Origin: Acanthamoeba castellanii str. Neff
Taxonomy: Eukaryota > Discosea > Longamoebia > Acanthamoebidae
DNA length: 64,000 nucleotides
Reading direction: 5' to 3'
NCBI RefSeq assembly: GCF_000313135.1
Contig: NW_004457643.1
Location: 30,190 to 94,189 of the forward strand
The position numbers and the translations under genes were made by a program. Shown piece by piece: positions 1 through 9,385 of the stretch (its first letter is position 1; every line of letters begins with the position of its first letter). The notes below the pieces were generated by a model, which did no database searches, was not told where the DNA came from, and saw nothing but the letters and a program-made list of their open reading frames with translations.

Positions 1-2438
1 ACAGAGAGCCCACCCCTACCAACGTGTGGCTCACTGTGGTTTAACTCCGCGTGTTTGTCAATCAGGAATGTGCGAGCGCTCTCGGACATCGCGACCGAGC
101 TCGTGATGGCAGCCGTCGACAAAGGCAGCCATGGCGGCTGCGTCCTTGATGGCACCCCTCGTACTCAAGAAGAGGCAATCAAGGTACACCGCACCACCAC
201 CCTCTGATTTTGGGGCGACTTCATCTGATACTTGCTTGGTTTCCACCACGCACACCCACGTGTTGTGGGCAGTTGTTCAGTTGGTTGAGCAAGGAGCGCA
301 TTCGAGTGGGTGCGATTTTCGAGTTCTACGTCGAGGACGACACGATTCTGATGGGCCGCCTCCTGGGGAGGAGAATGCACAGCGAGACAGGGGCCATCCA
401 CCATGTCACCGGCCTGGCTGCAGGAGGCGCTGATCCCCTCTGTAGTCATGATCACGATCATGATCACGAACAGCGCAGCAGCAGCAGCAGCAGCAGCTAC
501 GTAAGACGCGAAGACGACCAGGACGAAGCCGAGATCGAGAAGCGCATGCGCTCCTTCAAGCGTTTCATGCCACAGATCCGTCAAACACTGCGCCAATTCT
601 CCAAAGGTACCTGTACCGCATGGAGACACTGCTATTGGGTTGGGTTGTGTTTACTTTCGATGGATTGCGATCGTCGCGTCAACTGCATCGATGAGCAGGT
701 ACCGGTGTGCCGGTGCACGACATTGACGCCAGCAGAAGCCAGGAGGAGATCTACGATGAACTGATGCTGATTATCAGTAGGGAGAGAACCCAAGTCCGAC
801 GTTCGCTGCCCTCGCCACTGCCCCTTCCGCCCAATCGAACGGCAGAGCGGGCTACCAGAGGTTCCCTTCCGCTGCATTTCTTTTTATGATTGTGTGTCGT
901 GTGTGTTTGTATACCTAAAATTTGGATCGACGCGCAACAGAGGTGCAACCACCGACTGGTTTTGCCAAGGCGGGAGCAGTGGACCACTGCATCGTCAAAC
1001 AGCAGATAAAAGAGAGGTCGCGAGCTCAGCAGATCGCCACCTTCCCCGGCACCCATCCCGTCACACTCGCGCGCCATCACCTGCCCCTCATCGGTGCCGT
1101 GTCCGCTGTGGAGGCGGGAGCAGCGCCGCAAACAGAGAGATCAGAAGCAGACGTCGCCATCGGGCGGTCTCAGTACGTTGTGACCGACAAGCTGGACGGC
1201 GAGCGCTATTTCTTCTATCTCGACCAGCAGCAGTGCTGGTTGATCGACAGGCGCCTGAACGTGTTCACATGCCCCCTCTCCTCGTCGAGCGAACAAGGCG
1301 GATGGTGGAACGAGGACTACGCCGACACGCTCCTCGACGGTGAGCTCTTCTCGCTCCCCGCCAGCGTCGCCGACGCCGACGCTGACTCGGCTGGGAAGCG
1401 GAAACGGGCAGAAACCGACGAGGGGATCTCAGCACGTCTCCACTTCGTGGCTTTCGACGCCATCGCCATCGGAGGAACGAACCTCGCCTCGCTGCCATTC
1501 AGAGAGCGGATGGAGGAAGCGCAGAAGCGGCTGGGCGGGCTACTGGGCTCGACGCGAGGACCGCTCACGCTCCACATTCAGCGCTACGTCTCCCTCGGCG
1601 AGCTGCCCACGCTACTCGCCCAGAAGGAGGAGGGTGGCGGCGAGGAGCGCGTGGGGCAACTGCCGCTGTTCCCTGCGACGCTGTTTCCGACCGACGGCCT
1701 CATCTTGCAGAACGCGGCGTCTCCCTATCGCGTCGGCCACAGCGACGATCTGCTCAAGTGGAAGGATCCTCACCACAACACCATCGATTTCCGCCTGCTG
1801 TCCCCACTGACGGCTGATTCAGGTCCGGTTCCTCTCAGTCCCTCTTTGGGCCTTGAATTGTTGTGCGTCAGCCTCACTGTGAAAGCCTCCCGTGTGCTGC
1901 GTGCGTGACAGGTCAAGAAGCCTGGTGGCAAGGATGTGTCGTCAACAAGCAAGGGCAAGACATCCCCTTCGATTGGATCAAAGTGGATCTCGGCGAACAC
2001 CCCTTGGTGGCGCCCGTGAGCGTCAGGCCAGGCGAGCCAACGAAGAAGGCCAGGCGCGCATCTACGGATAAAGCGAAGGAAGGAGGAGAAGAAGAATGCC
2101 GCGAGAACCTGGCCGCGATTGAGGAGGGGGCCATCGTCGAGTGCTGGTGGGATACCACCAGACAGCTCGACCCCTGGTACTACCAGCACTGGTATGGTGC
2201 CGACTACGAGCAGAAGGGCTACGGTACACCGCAAGCTGACCTCTTCATGACGCGCACTAGCTGAAGAGGGGGGGGGTACTGATGGTGATTTGGTTTTTCT
2301 GCAGGCCAAGGCGGGTGGCGAGTGCATCGGGTGAGGACGGACAAGGAGACGCCCAATGTGGATTGGGTGGCCAAGAAGGTGTGGGAAAGCATCAACGAGG
2401 CCATCTCTTTGGCCGACATTGTTGCTGCCGTCAGTTGA
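1..2438 (+). CDS. Adenylate-kinase-like domain fused to mRNA guanylyltransferase (capping enzyme), 5' partial
   Basis: Proposed exons are 66-183, 273-606, 699-793, 943-1822, 1912-2223 and 2305-2438. The start lies left of the window. These exons join in one frame as 624 codons including the stop. Exons 1-3 resemble adenylate kinase: VLDGTPRT (NMP-bind/core), GRLLGRRMH and an HDHDHDHE stretch in the LID, then SYVRREDD and DIDASRSQEEIYDEL near the end. Exons 4-6 hold the guanylyltransferase motifs in order: TDKLDGERYFF (motif I, catalytic Lys codon 1189-1191), DTLLDGEL (III), PTDGLILQ (IV), LLKWKD (V), then the OB fold with ECWWD and RVHRVRTDKETPN (VI). It would transfer GMP to the 5' diphosphate of nascent mRNA. 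Without the 794-942 intron, the kinase part stops at 887-889. The guanylyltransferase frame has no ATG before its catalytic motif, because TAA at 916-918 closes it upstream. That supports fusion. No RNA triphosphatase domain is visible. Confidence 0.8.
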
Positions 2439-2612
2439 CGAGGAGGAGCCTTACACCCTGGCCAGCCAACAGTGCTGGTTCCAGTTGCGATGTGTGCACT
2501 GAAGGCGTATTCCTCGAATTTCTTGGTTTGGTGTGCGTTTTGGCGCGAAAGAAAAACACACCACAAAACAAACCCTGCCCGTGAGAAATTCATTCAATTC
2601 AGCACATTTACA

Positions 2613-3199
2613 ATGAGCGCGGCCAGGCAAGCAGCAAGGCAAGCAGCGAGGGAAGCCGATCCTGCAATGGAGCTGAAGAAGCAGCTCAAGATCAAAACTG
2701 GCACCTTCACTCGGTACCGAGTTGCGACTGTTGCAGATGTTGGTTCCCCCCCAATTGATCGATTTTCTTTGGCCAGCTTGAGAAAGGAGGTGCAGATGTA
2801 CGAGCGCGAGGTCACCGAGCAGCAGGAGAAAATCTCCAAGATGCAGCAGGAGGGCAGGGACGAGGCCGACATCCACAAGCAGGTACTATCAAGAACAACA
2901 CCTTGCACGAAAAGGCGGATAAATAACTCGTGATCTCTTGCCAGATGGAGATCTTGGAGGAGTCCCGCAACATGATTCCCGACGCACACGCGCGACTGGA
3001 GCAGGCCAAGCAGTCCCTCATGGAGCAAATCGTACTTACGCCATACACGCTGGACTCGAACATTTCTCGTGCCCTTGCGATGCCTAGGCTGACGTCTAGA
3101 TCACCGCCTCTGCAGGACGGTACTGAGTCAGCCGAGCAAGCGGAGGCTGTCAAGGAGTCTGATGAGTGGCGGGTCGCCCGCGAGGCTCTGGGTCTCTGA
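2613..3199 (+). CDS. TBCA: Tubulin-binding cofactor A (tubulin folding chaperone)
   Basis: Exons are about 2613-2713, 2777-2882, 2945-3031 and 3116-3199. The spliced product is about 125 residues, close to the usual ~110. It has the family core LKIKTGTFTR, then a charged helix (VQMYEREVTEQQEKI) and MEILEESRNMIPDAHARLE, which corresponds to the metazoan ILQESRMMIPD segment. The family forms a three-helix bundle that captures beta-tubulin folding intermediates released by CCT in the cytosol. The N-terminus carries an extra RQAARQAAREAD stretch. The 3' end overlaps the convergent ALG2 coding sequence by 50 bp. Confidence 0.93.
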
Positions 3200-5592
3200 A
3201 GAACCGCCCCAGCAGGCGCTCTGTACAGTTCAGCGTTGTGGTAGTGGATAGATCGAACAAGGCCCCATCTCCATCTCTCCCCTTCCAGGAGAGCATGGAG
3301 CGAAGGGCGGCCTCGAGCTGCTGTGTAAAGGAGGTGAGGGAATAGCGCTCCTCGGCGTGCAGGTGGCCGGCCTCTCCCATCTTGCGCACTCGGTTCGGGT
3401 CATCGGCCAAAAGGGCCATGGCCTCTGCGAACTCCTCCGCCTGCGGTTCGCACAGGAAGCCCGTCACCTTTGCGCACGATTCCGCCCACCACGCGAGACA
3501 TGCAGCAGACACGGCCGATTAGACCAAGAAAAGGAGAAGAGCACCAACCGCGCACACACGCATACCTCATGTATGATGCTCTCTCTGGGTCCGCCGCTGT
3601 TGCAAGCGATGACTGGAGCTCCGGCGTACATGGCCTCCACGGGCACGATGCCTGCCATTGAGACCATGGTGTCAGAGATGGCGTTGTGCAGAGAGGGGGG
3701 GGGGCAAAGGCGTGAGCCAAAGTGTTGCAGGTCATACCGAAGTGCTCGTTTTCGGGCGTGTAAATGATCGCCGAGCACTGAGCCAGCAGGCCATTTCTGG
3801 TCTGGTTGGAGATTGACCTGCCGGCGCCACCAACCGAAAACCAATGAATGCTCAGAAACCGGAACTGTGGGTGTGGTGGAGAGGCAAGCCTACCGCAAGA
3901 AGGTGACCTGTTGCGCGCCCTTTTGGTCGTCTTCGGTGGAGTTGAGTTGCTCGTCGTCGATCAGATCCAGCTGGTGCGCCAGAGCCTTCAGTTCCTTGAA
4001 GTGCTCCACGTTTTCGGCCAGCAGCGGATCGTACCCGCCTTGAGAGCCATCATCACAATATGTTAGAGTACGAGAGAGGAAGAAGAAGAAGAATAGGAAA
4101 GAGTAACAGAATAGGGCTGGAGAGGCCAAGTACCGGCGATGACGAGGCGAAGGGTGGGGAAAACGCTGGGCGTGCGCTCACGCAGGAGGGCGAAGGCCTG
4201 AAGCGCAAGGCCTATGTTCTTCTTCCTCTCGTAGCGGTTCAACGAAACGAATAACGGTTCGCGCTCCTGCTGCTGCGCCCTAGCCCTAGGGACCCACCGA
4301 GAGATTGTACAGAGTAAGCGAATGGCGTGGGTGGTGGCTGCGTGGAGGGAAAGGGGCACCCTTGACTGGCGCTGTAGGACTGAAAGTTGATGGCGGGGTA
4401 GAGTACGTCGGGCCGAACCCGAGCGGCGATTCGCGTGAACGTTTGATCGTAGACGCTGGCCGTGAATTTGCTGTTCACCAAGACCTTGTCAGCTTGGCCT
4501 GAGTGCACCGCCACGTGTAGCCACGATTAGTGACGCCAATTGAAAAGAAGCGAAAGGTGGCACTCGTAGAACTGTACCAGTGGTCACTTCCTCCAGAACA
4601 TCGAGCGGAAGCCGATAGAGGCGCTTGAGAAGCGAACGGCGGTCCGTGCACAGGTTGCGATCGGGGAAATGGCAATAGAACAGGATCTGAAGGTTGCACA
4701 CACGACACGTGACACACGACACACAGAGAGAAGAACGAGAAAGGTGAACGGGTGCGTGGCAGAAAGTGCCCACCTCTATGAGTTGAGGATGCGGGTAGGG
4801 TACCTTGGCGCCGGTGAGTTTGAGGATGGGGATGGATGCCGAGATGGCGTCCACGAAGATGACATCATAGGCACCTCCGTGCTTGTGGCTTCGCACCAAC
4901 GCAAGCGCCAGATAGAGCTGCATTGCGCAATGCAAAGGGCGAAGGGCGCTCGCACTTAGCGGTCACTGCACATGAGACGCACGGGCGCGTGATTATGAGG
5001 CCGTACGTTGCGAAGGTAGGCGAAGAAGGCCTTGAAGCGGCCGCCCAAAGATCGAGGAAGGGCATCGCCGTGCACGATCACCTTCAATGTGCCTGCGCCA
5101 CAGAGAGGAGAGAGTGAGCAATGGAATGCCAGGATGGAGAGAGGCGGTCCGAGAGAGAGCACCATTGCGTGTTTCGTCGAGGCAGTGGTTGGTGTCGTGG
5201 TGAGAAGTGAACATGACCACCTGGTGGCCCGCTTGCTGCAGTCCCAGCGCTGCGTCCACCACAAGCCGCTCGGCACCACCTGACAAACAATGAGTACAAA
5301 TAATAAATAAATAAATAAATAAAAACGATTGCTCTTGGAAAGGATTCGCACCAATCCCCAGGTCTGGGTGGATGAATGCCACCCGCAGCGAGTTCCTTTG
5401 GTGCCCTGTGGAGAGAAAGAACGAAGCCACAACACTGTCTGAGAAGACACCAGAAAATGTGGAGGCTAAACATCATCGTGTACCTCTCGATGGTGCTGCG
5501 CCACTACCGCGAAGAATAAACGCCCACATACCACCGAAGAGGAGCCACAGAAGGCCACCCCCCAACACCGCCACAAGCACCAGGGCTTCCAT
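3150..5592 (-). CDS. ALG2: ALG2 alpha-1,3/1,6-mannosyltransferase (GT4 family)
   Basis: ALG2 adds the second and third mannoses to the dolichol-linked oligosaccharide on the cytosolic face of the ER. The product starts [13 protein letters not shown] (ATG at 5592-5590) with one hydrophobic segment. After splicing it gives [19 protein letters not shown] and [19 protein letters not shown], both diagnostic of ALG2. Next come [13 protein letters not shown] [20 protein letters not shown] and [15 protein letters not shown]. The GT4 E-x7-E site reads [16 protein letters not shown] and is created by a splice between HFG and [11 protein letters not shown] and TGFLCEP follow. There are roughly nine exons, and several introns hold AT-rich short repeats. 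The C-terminus runs into the TBCA 3' end on the other strand. The length, about 460 residues, fits the family. Confidence 0.93.
5302..5327. repeat. (AAAT)n microsatellite in an ALG2 intron
   Basis: A run of AAAT units (antisense ATTT) lies in the ALG2 intron that splits LGIG from GAERL. It is simple low-complexity sequence, unlike the GC-rich exons beside it. Confidence 0.85.
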
Positions 5593-5614
5593 GCGCGAGA
5601 CGTGGCACAAGGAC

Positions 5615-5661
5615 AAAAGATAAAAGATAAAAGATAAAAGATAAAAGATAAAAGATAAAAG
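5615..5661. repeat. Heptanucleotide tandem repeat (AAAAGAT)n
   Basis: Nearly seven perfect copies of a 7-nt unit lie just upstream of the chosen ALG2 start codon. This places them in the presumed 5' leader or promoter. Read on the minus strand the repeat is a T-rich tract (ATCTTTT units). Confidence 0.9.
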
Positions 5662-5719
5662 AGACGAGAAAATGAATATCAACTGTTATTTATTCGTGTT
5701 GGTGGTTCCCCGCCCACTC

Positions 5720-5981
5720 TCAAGGTTGCTGGTTTGCTGGCGTGGATGCGCCTCGTAACCCCCGCTTGACCTGGTGAAGGGTGGCGTCGGGAGGGATGGC
5801 CTGGTCGGCCACGGTGCTGGTGGGCGGCAGGATCTTTCCACCATAGGCCAGCCCCTCCAAGTCGTACGGTGTCCCGTCCTTCCAGTAGCTGCACCCTCTG
5901 GACCACGTCCCTTATCGTCTCCGTCTCTTCCACCTCCAGCGTCAGCAGCTTGTACAGCACCGTCTTCACCTGTATCTTCAT
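5720..5981 (-). CDS. Ubiquitin-like small protein; reading frame broken once
   Basis: From ATG 5981 the frame reads MKIQVKTVLYKLLTLEVE...DVVQRVQLLEG, which aligns with ubiquitin MQIFVKTLTGKTITLEVE and its first helix. Near 5872-5877 the homology jumps to another frame: TPYDLEGLAYGGKILPP...ATLHQVKRGLRG, stopping at 5720. That matches the second half of the ubiquitin fold, including the LRG near the end. No GT...AG intron can bridge the two parts. The joined length, about 85 residues, fits a single ubiquitin-like unit. A one-base sequencing error in the GGAC/GGGAC stretch, a true pseudogene, or programmed frameshifting are all possible. It lies alone between ALG2 and NSA2, all on the same strand. 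Confidence 0.6.
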
Positions 5982-6119
5982 CTTTCTCTTCTGTTGAGTT
6001 GATTTGCTGCGTTTTGGGCTGAAAACGAACGGTGTGCGGGCAACAAGGGTGATGCGAACGTGGTGAGGGCACAAAACTCTTCTCTTCTCTTTTTGTTCTC
6101 GGTTCTCTTCTCACCACCC

Positions 6120-7662
6120 TTACACAAGCAGCACGGCGTTGATGCAGCCGTCGTTTTCGGGGTTGTTTGTCACCTGGGCGTACTTACCCCAGATCACCTT
6201 ACCGGCGGGCGTGACAAGGCCAAGGTCGCTCACGTTGACCTGTGTGGAGAGAGGGGATGAGACCGGAAGGATGAACTGAGAGCAGGAGAGGGACAGTTAG
6301 TTGGTTGGTTGGTGGGTCATCGTACCTCAAGAATCGTTCCCTTGGTGATGACGCCCAGCTGCGTGTAGAGAGGCGTCTGGGGGTTCTTCTTGACACCCAG
6401 GATGTCCAAGTAGAATGTGGCCTTCAGCTCGGGGTGAGTCACGTGCGCTTTCTGCAAGAGGATGCCCCCGACGATGAAGAGCGTCAGGTCTCGTGATGTC
6501 TCTCATGCACTGCTGTACATCTCAAAGCGAGTGGCGCCTTACCTTGAAACGGAGAGCCGCGGGTCGGATGAAACGCTCGTACTTGGGCGGCTTACGGGTG
6601 AAGTTGTCGCCGACAAACGTCACCTTACGCACCATACGCTTCCACGATTTCCCTGTGTGGGCGCGCAACGAATGAACGACCCATAACGGTGGTAAGCGCA
6701 CCGTGCGGCTGGGGGAGAAAGAGAGGAGAGCCGGGTGTGGCAAACAACGTCTGCCACACGAGAGGGGAAGGGGCGCCATCACGTACTTCCTCGCTTTCCA
6801 GACGCCACCACTCCAAACATTTCGAACTCGCTGATTGGCCTCACCTTCGGCAGAGGAACGTCCCACTTGCCGGCCCTCTGCTTCTTCTTTTGCTTCACTG
6901 TGTTACTCAAAACCTTGGCCCTATTGCAGGCAGTGCGACAAGCGATCAGGCATCAGTCAGTAACCCACCCAGCAAGCAACCCACAAACATGTGTGCACAA
7001 ACTTGTGTAACAGAGCGAGAGAGAGAAGGAAGGTGTGTGCTCGTTGGTTTGTTGTCGTACCTTCGGGTCTGCTCGCGGTCAAGCAAATAGGCGGGCACGG
7101 CTCCCTTCTCCATCTTTTCTTCCACGTGCTTGTTGGTCTTTTGCTGATGCATAGCGATCCTGAAGGGTAGCAAATGAGAGAAGTTTGTAAGTTGCTGGCC
7201 GAGGTAGATGAATCTTAAATTTTTGCCGGCAGTTGAAAGATGGTCTCGATGATGGTGACTCCGGCGGAGGCGCGAGCAAGCACGTACTTCTTCTTCATTT
7301 CGACCTTCTCGGCATGACGCTTCTTGGCGTAGAGCTTGGCCCTCAAACCATGGACCTTCTGTGCGAACTCGGAGCGCTTGTGCACCATACGAGCTTCCTT
7401 CTTGCGGCTGAGTGCCACAAATGATCGCGATTAAATCTTGTATCGCGATTACCTCTAAATCAAAAGAGATTGAGAATCGAGCTACGTACATCTTTTCGAA
7501 GTAGTCCATCCGGTAGCCATACCTGGCCCGGTGGAGCTTGATGTAATCTCCCTGAGGCTAGATTTTGCCAAATAATCACAAATCATCACAAAATAACAGA
7601 TTTCAGTATCCCACCGAGTTCACAGAGAATTGTCGGGATCATCATGTTGCGCCGCTTACCAT
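6120..7662 (-). CDS. NSA2: Ribosome biogenesis protein NSA2 (eS8-like fold)
   Basis: NSA2 is a nucleolar GTPase-associated factor needed for 27S rRNA processing in 60S subunit assembly. The spliced product contains the family's segments in order: [109 protein letters not shown] and the C-terminus [19 protein letters not shown]. The start is unusual. ATG 7662-7660 is followed at once by a strong GTAAGC donor (7659), and the next exon begins at 7551 with GGAGATTAC, giving M-GDYIKLH as expected. The first coding exon therefore holds only the start codon. The gene is divergent from U2AF35 with about 230 bp between. Confidence 0.94.
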
Positions 7663-7894
7663 TGTTGAGAGAGGGCGGCAGATGCGACCTTCTTGCTTGC
7701 TGTGTTTTCTTCTGACTTTTTTCACTCCGTTGCTCTTTTTTCCGTTTTTTTGGCCCGCATTCCGGAGATGCCAAACCAAAGACTGGAAAAAGCAGGGAAC
7801 CAACAGAAAAAAAACGTCACTGCGAGAAAACAAAGCGCATTTATTTTCTTTGTGTCACTCGCATCATCCGCTACGCAACACAGCGCAATCACGA

Positions 7895-9243
7895 ATGGCA
7901 AGACATCTAGCCGAGATTTTTGGCACTGAAAAGGACAGGTACGCACCATCTCTCTCACTTTTGCCCGCTCCCCTTCTTGGTCAACCCGAGAGTAATTTAA
8001 TTTTCGCCTTTGTCCATCTAGCTAGATTTGCTCGCGTTGGCCAATAAGCAAGACTCAAAATGTCTTCTTGCCTATATACATGGCACTAACACTCTTTTTT
8101 CTCACTCCTCTATGCCTCTCTACTCTCTTCTTCTTCTTCTTCGATTATCTCTTGGTGCCAATCCCAAGGGTCAACTGCCCTTTCTTCTTCAAAATTGGTG
8201 CTTGCCGCCATGGCGACAAGTGCTCCCGTCAGCATAACCGTCCCCCCATTAGCCAGACCCTTCTCATCCCGCATATGTACATGCCTCCCGTGCCCGCCGA
8301 GTGGCCCACCTCGCCCGACGACGTACAAGCCATGCAGAAAATCCAACGCGATGCGGAGGAGCACTTTAACGATTTCTTCGAAGACATTCACGATGAGCTG
8401 CGCAATTTCGGCCGCCTTGAAGATCTCCACGTTTGCGACAACACTGGAGGTACTCACCACCACCACCACCACCGCTGCCGTGTGTCGTGTATGTAGTGTG
8501 TGTCGTCAAGGAGAAAGATCTCTAACCCGCTTGCTTGTGCGCCGCCAGCCCACTTGGTTGGAAACGTGTACGTCAAGTTCGAGTACGAAGACGACGCAGA
8601 GAAGGCGATGAAGGCACTCACCGGCCGCTTCTACGGCGGTCGCCTGCTCGTGCCCGAGTTCTCGCCGGTGACTGACTTTAGGGAGGCCCGTTGCCGCCAG
8701 TACGATTCCAACGAGTGCAACCGCGGCGGTCAGTGCAACTTCATGCACCTCAAGCAGGTCGACCCCGAGCTGGAGCGGAGGCTCTTCGGGCGCAGGAGCC
8801 GCAGCAGGAGGGACGGGGACCGGAGGGACAGGCGCGACCGAGACGACGACCGTCGCCGCGAGCGCAGGAGGTCCCGCTCGCGTTCGCGCTCCCGAGATCG
8901 ACGATCGCGCTCTCGGTCCCGCTCCTCGGAGAGGCACCGCAAGAGGCGGGAGAGGAGCCGGGAGCCCGAGGGCGACGACCACCGCCGCAGCGATCGCCGC
9001 GATAGGGACCGTGATAGGGACAGGGACAGGGAGAGCAGCAGCAAGAGGTCCAGGCACGACGACGACCGCAGCGGCAGCAGCAGCAGGAGCTCCAGGCACG
9101 AGGGAGGCGAGGAGCGCCGCCACAGTGAGCCCGCCCCTGCCGCGGCGCCCGCGCCCACCACCGAGGAGGGTACGAGCGCTGGCTACGGTGCTGCTCAGGT
9201 CGACGCTCCTCCTGCCGACCACCACCACCACCACCAGGAGTAA
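7895..9243 (+). CDS. U2AF1: U2 snRNP auxiliary factor small subunit (U2AF35)
   Basis: This is the splicing factor that recognises the 3' splice-site AG in partnership with U2AF65. Exons are 7895-7938, 8169-8449 and 8549-9243. The order is [21 protein letters not shown] with the first CCCH zinc finger ([20 protein letters not shown]), then a U2AF-homology RRM ([32 protein letters not shown]), then the second zinc finger ([19 protein letters not shown]). A long RS/RD-rich tail follows and ends in an Ala/Pro stretch and five histidines before QE. The N-terminal half is strongly conserved; the tail is lineage-specific. An AATAAA lies about 75 bp after the stop. Confidence 0.96.
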
Positions 9244-9319
9244 AGGTGCATCTTGTGGACGTCCCTTGCCCCTCCCCACCCCTTCCCACCGTCACCAGAA
9301 CGATCACTGCCTTCTTCTC

Positions 9320-9325
9320 AATAAA
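9320..9325 (+). terminator. Polyadenylation signal AATAAA after U2AF35
   Basis: An AATAAA hexamer about 77 bp after the U2AF35 stop. The convergent threonine gene ends 60 bp further on, so the space available fits a short 3' UTR. Confidence 0.6.
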
Positions 9326-9385
9326 AGAAATGCTCTCTTTTATCAACGACTCAACGCTGGTGGAATCGACACCCCGCCTCACTCT

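Noticed and set aside
5679..6117. Longer minus-strand frames around the ubiquitin-like gene
   Set aside because: They read into the other frame of the same region; only the joined ubiquitin-like reading shows family similarity.
8506..9279. 257-residue minus-strand open frame
   Set aside because: It is the mirror of the U2AF35 RS/RD tail; Gly/Ala/Arg-poor repetition and no domain. GC-rich coding DNA often leaves the antisense frame open.
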